64,000 nt of DNA from Roseospira marina (GTDB lineage Bacteria; Pseudomonadota; Alphaproteobacteria; Rhodospirillales; Rhodospirillaceae): the NCBI RefSeq assembly GCF_014197855.1, contig NZ_JACIGJ010000007.1:124001-188000 (forward strand), written 5' to 3'. Positions 1-8,909 of this stretch are shown here, piece by piece. Made by a program: the position numbers and the translations under genes. A model generated the notes under the pieces. That model was given only the letters and a program-made list of their open reading frames with translations. It was not told where the DNA came from and ran no database searches. How positions within the stretch are numbered: the stretch's first letter is position 1; each line of letters begins with the position of its first letter.

Positions 1-1
1 C

Positions 2-2167
2 TGCCTGTTCGACGCACGCGGCCGGGAAACCCGGGTGGACCTGCCCGAGTACACCGACGAGGTCTGGCACGGCTATCTGCCCGACATCGGTCCGGGGCAG
101 ACCTACGGCTATCGGGTGCACGGGCCGCACGCCCCGGAGCGCGGCCTGTGGTTCAACCCGCACAAGCTGCTGCTCGATCCCTACGCCCGCGCCCTGACCG
201 GCACCCTGGACTGGGCGGGGCCGCATTTCTGCTTTCAGCTTGGCCACCCGCGCGCGGATCTGTCCTTCTGCACCCGGGACAATGCCGACACGATGCTGAA
301 GTGCCAGGTGGTCGAGACCGGTGCCGGCAGCGGCAGTTTCCGGCCGCCCCGGCACAACTGGCACACCAGCATTCTGTACGAAATGCACGTGCGCGGCTTC
401 ACCATGCGCCATCCGGACGTGCACGAAAGCTACCGGGGCACCCTGGCCGGCCTCAGCGCCCCGGCGGTGGTGGACTACCTGCGCGGCCTGGGCATCACGG
501 CCGTGGAACTGCTGCCCGTGCAGGCGTTCCTGGACGACCGGCATCTGTACATCCGGGGTCTGCGGAACTACTGGGGCTACAACCCGATCGGCTTTTTCGC
601 CCCGCATCCGGCCTATCTGGCGACCGGCCAGTTGCGCGAGTTCCGCACCTTCGTCCGCACCATGCACGACGCCGGGATCGAGGTGATCCTGGATGTGGTC
701 TACAACCACACCGGCGAAGGCAATCACATGGGGCCGATGCTGTCGTTCCGGGGCATCGACAACACCAGCTATTACCGTCTGGTGCCGGGCAACGAGCGCT
801 ACTATCTCGACTCCAGCGGCTGCGGCAACACGCTGAACTTCCGCCACCACCGGGTGGTGCAGATGGTCATGGATTCGCTGCGCTACTGGGTCGAGGACAT
901 GGGCGTCGACGGCTTCCGCTTCGACCTCGCCAGCGCGCTGGCCCGCGAATCCGGGCACTTCGACCGTGAGGCTGGGTTCCTCGACGCCGCCCGCCAGGAC
1001 CCCGTTTTATGCCGGGTCAAGATGATCGCCGAACCCTGGGACGTCGGCGACGGCGGCTACCAGCTTGGCAACTTTCCGGCCGGCTGGGCGGAGTGGAACG
1101 ACCGCTACCGCAACACCGTGCGCAGCTTCTGGCGCGGCGATCCCGGGCAGGTCCCGGACCTGGCCACCCGCATCACCGGCTCGTCCGACATCTTCGCCCG
1201 CCGGGGCCGCAAGCCCTGGGCCAGCCTGAACTTCGTGACCGCGCACGACGGCTTCACGCTGGCGGACCTCGTGTCCTACGACCGCAAGCACAACGAGGCC
1301 AACGGCGAGGACAACCGCGACGGCACCAACGACAATCGGAGCTGGAACCACGGCGTCGAGGGTCCGACCCCCGACAACGCCATCGCCACCCTGCGGCTGC
1401 GCCAGCGGGTCAACATGCTGGCCACCCTGCTGCTGTCGCAAGGTGTGCCGATGCTGCTGGCCGGGGACGAGTTCGGCAATTCCCAGGGCGGCAACAACAA
1501 CCCGTACTGCCAGGACAACGCGACAAGCTGGCTGGACTGGGACCACATCGGCACCGATGGCCACCGCCTGCGCCGGCTGGTGACTTGGCTGATCCGGCTG
1601 CGCCGCTCCCACATCGTCTGGCACCGCGACCGCTTCCTGCGCGGCGAGCCCATTCCCGGCACCTCGGTCATCGATGCCCTGTGGGTCAATCCGGACGGCC
1701 GCGAGCGTACTCCGAACGATTGGGAAAACAGCAACACCCGATTCATCGGATTGTTGTTGCGTGGTGAGGCCGGTTTCTACTACGTCACGGCCACGGGCGA
1801 TCCGCGCCCGGACGAGAGTTTCCTCCTGTGCATGCATTCCGGCGTCGAGCCGCTGACGTGCCGCCTGCCGGCGCTGTCGGACGGGGGGCGTTGGGTGCCG
1901 CTTCTGGACACGGCGGATGGTCCCGTGCTGTCGGCCGCACCCGCGCAGGCGGACGGCACGCCCTTCCGGATGGCCGGGCGGTCCCTGGTGCTGTTCCGGC
2001 GCGTCTCGGCGCACGCGGCAACCGGCCCGGACGCCCGCCGGGCCGTGGCCCCGGACCCGTTGGACCGGACCCTCGGGGATCGGACCCTCGGGGATCGGAC
2101 TCTGGGGGACCCGCCCGCGGGGGACCGACCACCGCAGCACCGGACCCGGAACTCTCGCCCGGCGTAG
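2..2167 (+). CDS. glgX: Glycogen debranching enzyme GlgX (5' truncated)
   Basis: Hydrolyses alpha-1,6 branches of glycogen limit dextrins in the cytoplasm (GH13 isoamylase family). The reading frame is open from base 2, and the codons before the first ATG (base 35) already read as GlgX sequence, so the true start lies outside the window. Visible GH13 landmarks are DVVYNHTGEG (about 690-720), the nucleophile Asp in GFRFDLASA (near 923), the acid Glu in MIAEPWDVG (near 1031) and TAHDGF (near 1245). The C-terminus carries a run of about four 15-bp repeats (RTLGD units, 2066-2125) and a basic, Pro-rich tail unlike the family, which suggests a repeat-extended 3' end. malQ follows 71 bp downstream on the same strand, consistent with a glycogen/maltodextrin unit. 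Confidence 0.95.
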   Translation, partial: CLFDARGRETRVDLPEYTDEVWHGYLPDIGPGQTYGYRVHGPHAPERGLWFNPHKLLLDPYARALTGTLDWAGPHFCFQLGHPRADLSFCTRDNADTMLKCQVVETGAGSGSFRPPRHNWHTSILYEMHVRGFTMRHPDVHESYRGTLAGLSAPAVVDYLRGLGITAVELLPVQAFLDDRHLYIRGLRNYWGYNPIGFFAPHPAYLATGQLREFRTFVRTMHDAGIEVILDVVYNHTGEGNHMGPMLSFRGIDNTSYYRLVPGNERYYLDSSGCGNTLNFRHHRVVQMVMDSLRYWVEDMGVDGFRFDLASALARESGHFDREAGFLDAARQDPVLCRVKMIAEPWDVGDGGYQLGNFPAGWAEWNDRYRNTVRSFWRGDPGQVPDLATRITGSSDIFARRGRKPWASLNFVTAHDGFTLADLVSYDRKHNEANGEDNRDGTNDNRSWNHGVEGPTPDNAIATLRLRQRVNMLATLLLSQGVPMLLAGDEFGNSQGGNNNPYCQDNATSWLDWDHIGTDGHRLRRLVTWLIRLRRSHIVWHRDRFLRGEPIPGTSVIDALWVNPDGRERTPNDWENSNTRFIGLLLRGEAGFYYVTATGDPRPDESFLLCMHSGVEPLTCRLPALSDGGRWVPLLDTADGPVLSAAPAQADGTPFRMAGRSLVLFRRVSAHAATGPDARRAVAPDPLDRTLGDRTLGDRTLGDPPAGDRPPQHRTRNSRPA
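2066..2125 (+). repeat. 15-bp tandem repeat at the 3' end of glgX
   Basis: Two identical copies of CGGACCCTCGGGGAT (2066-2080 and 2081-2095) are followed by two diverged copies (2096-2110 and 2111-2125). The period is a multiple of three, so expansion adds RTLGD-like pentapeptides to the GlgX tail without a frameshift. Confidence 0.85.
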
Positions 2168-2238
2168 CGGACCGTCCTACCTACATCCCAGCGAACACCC
2201 CAGCGACACACCCCAGCCCCTCGGCACGGAGAACGGTC

Positions 2239-4449
2239 ATGAGCGAGTCGGACGAACTCGAAGCCCTCGCACGCCGCGCCGGTGTCTCGCCCGAATATTG
2301 GGACGCATTCGGCGCCCACGCCGTGGTGCCGGCCGCGACCAAACAGGCCTTTCTCGCCGGCATGGGCATGGCCGCCGGTGACGCGGCGACCGCCGGTCAC
2401 ACCCTGGCCGATCTGGAGGCGCAGACGTGGCGGCGCCCGCTGCCGCCCTGCCTCGTCCTGCGCTGCGAGGCCGAGGGGCTGGACCGCCTGCCGCTGGTCG
2501 TCGCCATCCCAGACACGGCGCGTGATGCCGCGCTCGACTGGCGCCTGACGCCGGAGGGCCGGGATTCGGCCGACGCCGACAGCGGCCACGCCGCCCTGAG
2601 CGGCCCCGGCGTCACCGACGCGGGGACCACCACGATCGACGGCACCGTCTACCGCCGCGTCGCCCTGGCCCTGCCGGTGGCGCTGCCCTGGGGCTATCAC
2701 ACCCTCGACGTGGCCCTGCCGGGCGAGGCACCGGCGCGCACGGTGGTGATCGTCGCCCCCTGGCGCAGCTACCTGCCGGACGCCATGGCCCAGGGCGGGC
2801 GCGTCTGGGGGCCGTCGGTGCAGGTCTACGGCCTGCGTGGGCGCGACGACTGGGGCATGGGCGACTTCGCCGACCTGCGCCACCTGACCGCCCTGAGCGC
2901 GCGCGCCGGCGCCAGCGTGGTGGGTATCAACCCGCTGCACGCCCTGTTCCCGACCCGGCCGCGCCATGTCAGCCCCTATTCGCCGAGCAGCCGGCTGTTC
3001 CTGAACCCGCTGTACATCCACATTCCAGCGGTGCCGGAGTTGGCCGACAGCGACGGCGCGGCGGCGATCATGGAGACCTCCGGCTTCCGCGACCGCCTGG
3101 GCGCGCTGGCCGCCGGGGACCTGATCGACCACGAGGGCGTGCAGGCGCTCAAGCGGCCGCTGCTGGAGGCCCTGTTCGAGACGTTCCGCACCCGCCACAT
3201 GGGCCAGGGCACCGCCCGGGATGTCGCGTTCCAGGCCTTCCGCGCCGACCGGGGCCGCCCGCTGCACCTGTTCGCGATCCACGAGGCGCTGGCCGAAACC
3301 TTCGCGGACCTCGGCCACTCCCACCGCGAATGGCCGGCCGAGTATCACCACCCGGACGCTCCGGCCGTGGCGCGCTTCGCCGAGGACAACGCGGAGCGCG
3401 TGGCGTTCCACGAATATCTTCAGTTCGAGGCCGACCGCCAGCTCGCCCATGTGGCCGACACGGCCACCCAGGGCGGCATGACCCTGGGCCTGTATCATGA
3501 CCTCGCCCTCGGCGCGGACCAGACCGGCGCCGACATCTGGATGAACCAGGATCTGGTCGTGGACGGCGTGGCCGTGGGCGCGCCGCCCGACCCTATGAAC
3601 CTGAAGGGGCAGAACTGGGGCTTTCCGCCGCTCAACCCCGTGCGCCTGCGCGAGCGGGCCTATGATATCTTCATCGAGGTGGTGCGCGCCGGCATGCGCC
3701 ATGCCGGGGCGCTGCGCATCGACCATGTGCTCGGCCTGATGCGCATGTTCTGGATCCCCGCCGAGGCCGAGGCCGGCGACGGCGGCTATGTCGGGTATCC
3801 GTTCGACGAGATGCTGGCCGTGCTGGCGCTGGAAAGCCACCGCCAGCGCTGTGTCGTGATCGGTGAGGACCTGGGCACGGTGCCGGATGGCTTCCGCGAG
3901 CGCATGGCGCAGGAGAACATCCTGTCCTACCGGTTGTTCTACTTCGAGCGCCGCATGGACCAGTCGCTGAAGGCCCCGGCGGAGTACCCCGCCAAGGCCG
4001 CCGTGGCCATCGGCACCCACGACCTGCCGACGCTGCGCGGGTTCTGGACCGGGCACGACCTGGACGTGAAGAACGCCATCCACCTGTTCCCGAGCGACGA
4101 GGTCTTCGACCGCGAGCGCCACGCCCGCGCCGACGACCGCGACCGGATTCTGGGCACGCTGGCGGCCGCGGGGTGTGCGGTGGCGGGGGATGACGGCTCC
4201 GGGTCCGGCCTGTCGGCGGATCTGGCCGACGCCATCCACCGCTTCATGGCCGCCACGCCCAGCATGATCCTGCTGCTGCAGATTGAGGACGTGCTGGAGG
4301 AGCTGGATCAGGCCAACGTTCCGGGCACCGTGGACGAGCACCCGAACTGGCGTCGGCGGCTGAGCGTGCCGGTCGAGGACCTAGCCACTCATCCGCGCTT
4401 CGCCGCGCTGACGGCGCTGCTGCGGACCGCCCGGCCGCGTCCGTCGTAA
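2239..4449 (+). CDS. malQ: 4-alpha-glucanotransferase (amylomaltase) MalQ
   Basis: Transfers alpha-1,4-glucan segments between maltodextrins (GH77), feeding glycogen breakdown products into glucose metabolism. The 736-residue protein has a long N-terminal region typical of proteobacterial MalQ, followed by the GH77 barrel. Catalytic landmarks are the nucleophile Asp495 (LRIDHVLGLMR), acid Glu543 (VIGEDLGTVP) and Asp595 (GTHDLPTLRGFW). The ATG at 2239 was chosen because a GGAGAA ribosome site lies just upstream and the sequence before it overlaps glgX in another frame. It is co-directional with glgX and convergent with ctaA. Confidence 0.95.
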   Translation: MSESDELEALARRAGVSPEYWDAFGAHAVVPAATKQAFLAGMGMAAGDAATAGHTLADLEAQTWRRPLPPCLVLRCEAEGLDRLPLVVAIPDTARDAALDWRLTPEGRDSADADSGHAALSGPGVTDAGTTTIDGTVYRRVALALPVALPWGYHTLDVALPGEAPARTVVIVAPWRSYLPDAMAQGGRVWGPSVQVYGLRGRDDWGMGDFADLRHLTALSARAGASVVGINPLHALFPTRPRHVSPYSPSSRLFLNPLYIHIPAVPELADSDGAAAIMETSGFRDRLGALAAGDLIDHEGVQALKRPLLEALFETFRTRHMGQGTARDVAFQAFRADRGRPLHLFAIHEALAETFADLGHSHREWPAEYHHPDAPAVARFAEDNAERVAFHEYLQFEADRQLAHVADTATQGGMTLGLYHDLALGADQTGADIWMNQDLVVDGVAVGAPPDPMNLKGQNWGFPPLNPVRLRERAYDIFIEVVRAGMRHAGALRIDHVLGLMRMFWIPAEAEAGDGGYVGYPFDEMLAVLALESHRQRCVVIGEDLGTVPDGFRERMAQENILSYRLFYFERRMDQSLKAPAEYPAKAAVAIGTHDLPTLRGFWTGHDLDVKNAIHLFPSDEVFDRERHARADDRDRILGTLAAAGCAVAGDDGSGSGLSADLADAIHRFMAATPSMILLLQIEDVLEELDQANVPGTVDEHPNWRRRLSVPVEDLATHPRFAALTALLRTARPRPS

Positions 4450-4476
4450 GACGCGCCGCCCCCTCGACCGACCCCG

Positions 4477-5565
4477 TCACGCGGGCGGCGCCGTGCGCAG
4501 GCCGTGGCACGCCACCACCAGCAGCGTCACCAGCGCCAGCGCCCCGGCCTGATGGGCGGAGGCCAGGGGGGTCGGCACGTACAGCAGCAGGGTCGCGATC
4601 CCCAGGCCCACCTGCGCCAGGATCATCACGGGCAACAGGCGCACCGCCCAGCGCGTGCCGGAAGACACGGGCGCCCGCCACGCGGCGACGGCAAAGGCCA
4701 GCACCGCCAGCAGCGTCACCAGGGCCAGCACGCGATGCTGGAACTGGATGGTGATGATGTTCTCGAACGGGTTGCGCCACCAGGGCTCCAGGTGGAGCAC
4801 CCCGAACGGCACCCACTGCCCGGCCATGCGGGGAAAGGTGTTGAAGCTCAGGCCGGCCTTGTAGCCCGCCACCAGCGCACCCGCGATCAGGGTTGCCCCG
4901 GCCAGCGCCAGCGCCAGCCCACCCAAGCGGCGGGTCCATATCCGTTCGGCGAGGGCCAGTGCAGGCGGCCCGCGCAGCAGGTCGAGCGCCACCCACAGCA
5001 TCGCCGCGTAGATCACCACCGCCAGCCCCAGATGGGCGGCAAGGCGGATCGGGCTGACGTCCGGCCGGTCCACCAGCCCGCTTTGCACCATCACCCAGCC
5101 CAGCACACCTTGCAGACCGCCGAGCACGAACAGACCCACCAGCCGAGCGTGATAGCCACGCGGAATGGCGCCCCGGATCCAGAACCACAGCAGGGGCAGC
5201 AGGAAGGCGAGGCCGATCAACCGCCCCAGCAGGCGGTGCACGAACTCCAGCCAGAAAATCCCCTGGAAGCCGGCCAGGGTCATGTCCGGGTTGACTCGTT
5301 GGAACTCCGGATACTGTTTGTAGGCGTCGAACAGCACCTGCCACGCGGCCTCGGTCAACGGCGGCACGACGCCGGTGAACGGCCGCCACTCGACGATCGA
5401 CAGGCCCGACTCCGTCAGGCGGGTCAGGCCGCCCACCACCACCATCAGCGCCACCAGGGCGCAGCAGATCAGCAGCCACAGCGCCACGGCGCGCGGCCGG
5501 GCGCGGCCGGAGTCGGTGGCGCGGGCCGCGGCGCGACCGGCGAGAGCGGAGACCGCCGGCGGCAC
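4477..5565 (-). CDS. ctaA: Heme A synthase (COX15/CtaA, type 2)
   Basis: Oxidises the C8 methyl of heme O to give heme A for aa3-type oxidases; integral inner-membrane protein. The 362-residue protein has about eight hydrophobic segments in two four-helix halves. Four conserved His contexts are visible: EFVHRLLGR, RLAAHLGLA, IQFQHRVLA and ASAHQAGA, matching the heme-binding histidines of the family. The cysteine pair of Bacillus-type CtaA is not apparent, and the long loop after the first helix fits the alphaproteobacterial/mitochondrial type. It is the last gene of a minus-strand cluster, 4 bp downstream of ctaB. Confidence 0.93.
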   Translation of the reverse strand: MPPAVSALAGRAAARATDSGRARPRAVALWLLICCALVALMVVVGGLTRLTESGLSIVEWRPFTGVVPPLTEAAWQVLFDAYKQYPEFQRVNPDMTLAGFQGIFWLEFVHRLLGRLIGLAFLLPLLWFWIRGAIPRGYHARLVGLFVLGGLQGVLGWVMVQSGLVDRPDVSPIRLAAHLGLAVVIYAAMLWVALDLLRGPPALALAERIWTRRLGGLALALAGATLIAGALVAGYKAGLSFNTFPRMAGQWVPFGVLHLEPWWRNPFENIITIQFQHRVLALVTLLAVLAFAVAAWRAPVSSGTRWAVRLLPVMILAQVGLGIATLLLYVPTPLASAHQAGALALVTLLVVACHGLRTAPPA

Positions 5566-5569
5566 CGAG

Positions 5570-6442
5570 TCAGGTCCACATCATCGGCAGGTGCTTGTCC
5601 AGCAGCACGGCCAGGAACACGCCCATGAGGTACACCATGGAGCCGAAGAAGGTCCGCCGCGCCAGGGTGCGGTCCTCCGGCGCGCGCAGCAGGGCCACGG
5701 TGCCGAGCAGGAACCACGCCCCGAACAGCAGGCTGATGACGCCGTAAACGGCCCCCAGCTCCCCCAGCATCCAGGGGAGCAGGGTGGAGGCAACCAGCAG
5801 CACCGAATTGATCAGAATCGCCTCGGCGCTGCGCCGGGCGCTGGTTACCGCCGGCAGCATGGGCACTCCGGCGGCGCGGTAGTCGTCGCGCAGCAAAAGG
5901 GCCAGCGCCCAGAAGTGCGAGGGCGTCCACAGGAACAGCGTCACCGCCATCAGCAACGGCAGGGACCATACACCGGGATCAACCGCCGCCGCGCCGGCCA
6001 GCACGGCGAACGATCCGGCCGCACCGCCCACGACGATGTTCCACCACGTTCGGCGCTTCAGCCACACGGTGTAGACGATGGCGTAGACGAAGGCGCCCAG
6101 AAACAGATGCGCGGCCACCAGCCAGTTCAGCGCCACCCCCGCCAGACCGACGCCGGCCACCAGCAGCGCCAGCGCGAAGGCCAGCACGCGGCGGCAGTCG
6201 GCCGGGCTCGCTGTCACCATGGGGCGGCCCCGGGTGCGTGTCATGCGGGCGTCGAGGTCGCGCTCGTAGAGATGATTGAACACCGAAGAGCTGGCCGAGC
6301 CCAGCAGCATCGCCAACGACAGGGCCACCAGCGTTACGGCCTCCACCGTCTCGGCGACGGCCATATAGCCGATGATGGCGGTCAGGGCGATGATGACGCC
6401 GATCCGCATCTTGCACAGTTCCATGTAGTTCGCGAACGTCAT
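5570..6442 (-). CDS. ctaB: Protoheme IX farnesyltransferase (heme O synthase) CtaB
   Basis: Adds the farnesyl chain to heme b to make heme O, the CtaA substrate; a UbiA-family polytopic membrane prenyltransferase. The diagnostic first Asp-rich motif is NHLYERDLDARMTRTRGRP, and LWTPSHFWALAL with the following RDDYRAAG region is the conserved second motif. The start at 6442 has a strong GGAGGAG ribosome site; the longer open frame upstream to 6562 has no family similarity. Its stop is 4 bp from the ctaA start, so the two are almost certainly co-transcribed. Confidence 0.95.
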   Translation of the reverse strand: MTFANYMELCKMRIGVIIALTAIIGYMAVAETVEAVTLVALSLAMLLGSASSSVFNHLYERDLDARMTRTRGRPMVTASPADCRRVLAFALALLVAGVGLAGVALNWLVAAHLFLGAFVYAIVYTVWLKRRTWWNIVVGGAAGSFAVLAGAAAVDPGVWSLPLLMAVTLFLWTPSHFWALALLLRDDYRAAGVPMLPAVTSARRSAEAILINSVLLVASTLLPWMLGELGAVYGVISLLFGAWFLLGTVALLRAPEDRTLARRTFFGSMVYLMGVFLAVLLDKHLPMMWT

Positions 6443-6572
6443 GGCCCTTGCTCCTCCCCGTTCCGCCCCGGGGCAGCCCACCCCTCGCGCCACGCCTCGC
6501 GGGCGGCGGGTCCTCCCGTGACACCGACCCGTTCGGGTGGGTTTCCATGAAATAGTCAACAAAGGGAGTCGG

Positions 6573-7973
6573 CTAAAGAACCCTGAACTTCGCGTGGGCT
6601 TTGGCCTGCCGGATCAGGCCGGCCAGGACGATCCACACGAACATCACCCCTCCGAGCGCGGCCAGCCCCCCGCCGGCGCCGTTCAGGCCCATGAACACGG
6701 ATTTCGCCGTGGAATCGAGCCCCTGGGCCTCGCCGGCCAGCTTGCGGCCGACGCCCAGGACTCCGGCGCCGTACAGCCCCACGGCCTGCACCAGCGATCC
6801 CACCGCATACAGCCACAGCAGCACAAGCCGGGCGGTCGGGCGGCGCTGGACGCGGGGACTCGGCACCAGGCCGCCCAGGAACAGGCCCATCACGGCCAGA
6901 TTCACCCCCGCGATGATGGCATGGTAGTGCGCCGGGGTCCGGGTATCGCCCCAGCCCACCAGAAACCCCAGAACACCCCCGGCCGCGAACAGCACCACCG
7001 ACCCCACCAGCGCCAGCCGCCCCGGCGTGCCGAACAGCCCGCCCCCCAGACCGACCCCGCGCGCCCGCACGAGCATCCAGGCGGTGGCGATCAGCAGGAT
7101 CGCGGGTTGCAGCGTCAGCCCGGCCTTGTACAGCAGCGTGAACGCGGCGTAGTGGCCGGCGGTCTGCACCGGCGCCCAGACGAACACCAACGGCCCGACC
7201 CAGGCCACCAGCGCGATCAAGGCCAGCAGCGCCGCGAACGGGCCGGTCGGCAGCGGCGCGCGGCCGACGTGCCGGGTGCTCAGGTGGTGCCACAGCGTCA
7301 GCATGACCAGCGCGTTGACGAACTGGAGCACATGGCCGCCGGCCCAGAACCGCCACTCGTTCAGCGCCTCCGGATCCGGCTCCGGCGTCATGGTCAGCGC
7401 CGCCAGCGCGACGCACACCAGCGCCGCCGCGAAGGTCAGCGCCCCCATGGCGGCGCCGAACGCCATCATGTCGCGCGCCAGCACCCGGGGGCCCAGGCTG
7501 AGCAGGCGCGCCAAGGGCAGTGCCACACCCAACGCCACCACGCCCAGGGCACCGTGGTACAGGGGGTGATCGACCACCGGAACGTAGTTGTTCAGGGACG
7601 GCGCCCCCAGGTTCAGCACCGCCGGCCCCAGCAGCAGGCCCATGCCCGCCGCCACCGTCATCCAGCCGGCGCGCGCCCAGGGCGCCATCGCCGGGCCACG
7701 CCCGACCCGACCGGCGCCCAGCACCGCCAGCAGCCCGAGAACGGCCAGGAACCAGACCACCACCGACAGCGTGACATGGGTGACCAGCGCGCGACGGAAA
7801 AAGCTCTCCCACGGCCAGGGCAGCCAGTCCTGCACCCCCGGCACCCGTGCCAGCGCCAGCAGAACGGCCAGCAGGCCCGCGAGCGCCAGGGCGGCGATGG
7901 CGACGGCACCCCAGGCGCGCGCCGGCCGGTCCACGTCGGGATGGATGGGCTGGGCGCTGGCGTCGAACGGCAT
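6573..7973 (-). CDS. Divergent heme-copper oxidase subunit I-like membrane protein
   Basis: A 466-residue, about 12-helix membrane protein related to heme-copper oxidase/NO reductase subunit I. Family-like features are an N-terminal helix His (RALVTHVTLSVVVWF), a GGHVLQFVNALVML helix where subunit I has its first CuB histidine, and a late AHYHAIIAGVNLAVMG helix resembling the paired heme-ligand histidines. I do not see the His-His pair that normally completes CuB; the corresponding stretch reads WVGPLVFVWAP. It may therefore be a non-catalytic paralogue, an assembly factor or an unusual oxidase. The start at 7973 has a GGAGG site. It sits between DUF420 and ctaB, pointing to a role in heme A oxidase biogenesis or respiration. 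Confidence 0.7.
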   Translation of the reverse strand: MPFDASAQPIHPDVDRPARAWGAVAIAALALAGLLAVLLALARVPGVQDWLPWPWESFFRRALVTHVTLSVVVWFLAVLGLLAVLGAGRVGRGPAMAPWARAGWMTVAAGMGLLLGPAVLNLGAPSLNNYVPVVDHPLYHGALGVVALGVALPLARLLSLGPRVLARDMMAFGAAMGALTFAAALVCVALAALTMTPEPDPEALNEWRFWAGGHVLQFVNALVMLTLWHHLSTRHVGRAPLPTGPFAALLALIALVAWVGPLVFVWAPVQTAGHYAAFTLLYKAGLTLQPAILLIATAWMLVRARGVGLGGGLFGTPGRLALVGSVVLFAAGGVLGFLVGWGDTRTPAHYHAIIAGVNLAVMGLFLGGLVPSPRVQRRPTARLVLLWLYAVGSLVQAVGLYGAGVLGVGRKLAGEAQGLDSTAKSVFMGLNGAGGGLAALGGVMFVWIVLAGLIRQAKAHAKFRVL

Positions 7974-7999
7974 CGCGGCGTCCTCCGATCCGGCCGGAC

Positions 8000-8437
8000 T
8001 CACGCGCCCGAGGCCTGGGGATAGAGGTGATACAGCATGCCGTAGATCGCGACGCCGGTCACCGTCACATACAGCCACAGGGGCAAGGTCCAGCGCGCCA
8101 ACGCCTTATGGCGGTCGAACCGGCCGGTCCAGGCGCGCCGCACGATCTCGACCACCAGCGGCACGATGGCCACCGCCAGGATCACATGCGAGACCAGGAT
8201 GATGTAGTAGATCACGCGAATCGTGCCCCGGCCCGGAAACACGAAGATCGGCGCCGTGAAGTGATAGACGAGGTAGCTGATCAGGAAGACGGCCGAGACG
8301 GCGAGCGCGGCGATCATGACCGCGCGGTGGGCGTCCCGCCGGCCGGCGCGGATCAGTCCGAAGCCGATCAGAAGCAACACGGTCGACACGGCGTTCAAGG
8401 CCGCGTTGACGTGGGGAAGAACCGTGGCGGTATCCAT
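8000..8437 (-). CDS. DUF420 family membrane protein (CtaM-like)
   Basis: A 145-residue protein with four predicted membrane helices, recognised as DUF420 from its helix pattern and conserved residues such as ISYLVYHF and YIILVSHVILA, whose histidines could bind metal or heme. DUF420 proteins occur beside oxidase assembly genes; the Bacillus/Staphylococcus member CtaM is needed for aa3 oxidase function. The start at 8437 follows a GGGAGCC ribosome site. It lies 26 bp upstream of the oxidase-like gene in the same direction, which supports a job in terminal oxidase assembly. Confidence 0.82.
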   Translation of the reverse strand: MDTATVLPHVNAALNAVSTVLLLIGFGLIRAGRRDAHRAVMIAALAVSAVFLISYLVYHFTAPIFVFPGRGTIRVIYYIILVSHVILAVAIVPLVVEIVRRAWTGRFDRHKALARWTLPLWLYVTVTGVAIYGMLYHLYPQASGA

Positions 8438-8454
8438 CGCGCGGCTCCCGGCCC

Positions 8455-8577
8455 CTAAAAACCGTACAGGGTGATCTTGATGACCATCGACAGGTAGACG
8501 GCCAGCCCGACGGCGCCCAGAACCCAGGCCAGAGTCGTGTTGCGCATCGGCGTTCCCTGCGTGGTGCGGCGGTCCAT
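8455..8577 (-). CDS. Small single-pass membrane protein (40 residues)
   Basis: A 40-residue reading frame with a short polar N-terminus and one helix (LAWVLGAVGLAVYLSMVIKI) ending in a short KITLYGF-type tail. The ATG at 8577 is preceded six bases upstream by a perfect GGGAGGAG ribosome site, much better than an internal ATG at 8547, which supports translation. It is the first gene of the minus-strand DUF420-oxidase-ctaB-ctaA cluster, 17 bp from DUF420. No family was recognised; a small oxidase subunit or assembly peptide is plausible from context only. Confidence 0.65.
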   Translation of the reverse strand: MDRRTTQGTPMRNTTLAWVLGAVGLAVYLSMVIKITLYGF

Positions 8578-8909
8578 GGGCGCTCCTCCCGGAAACCGGT
8601 GGCTCCGGCTTGTTTCGCCCCCGGAGTCCACCCAAATCCGACCCGAGAAGTCAACACATGGACCCGCGCCGCACGCAACGGATTTCAACGCCGCGCTGGG
8701 TTCGCGTGCGCATCAACGAACAAATCTTTCAATTTTGTGAGTATTTTTGTTTGGTTCCGTCCGGTATACTGCGGCCCATTGACGTTGTGTCGTCCCGGCC
8801 TTGAATGCTGCCCGGCCCCGGTCCCCGACCCGTGCGTCCCCGACCCGAGGCCTGTGCCCAAACGCACCCAAGAGCGGCCGCGCCGGGTATCCAGGGAGGA
8901 CTCACGCCC
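8578..8909. other. Divergent intergenic region before the oxidase cluster and the DUF2189 gene
   Basis: This 332-bp stretch separates the minus-strand oxidase/heme cluster from the plus-strand DUF2189 gene. Its middle (about 8720-8770) is strikingly AT-rich for this genome and probably holds the promoters. The right part (8780-8890) is C-rich. No RNA gene or convincing coding frame is seen. Confidence 0.6.
8742..8770 (+). promoter_or_regulatory. Possible sigma70-type promoter for the DUF2189 gene
   Basis: TATACT at 8765-8770 is a good -10 element inside a locally AT-rich block. The best-spaced -35 (TATTTT, 8742-8747, 17-bp spacer) is weak, and a TTTTGT three bases to the right is an alternative with a short spacer. 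The call rests on base composition and the -10 only. Confidence 0.35.
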
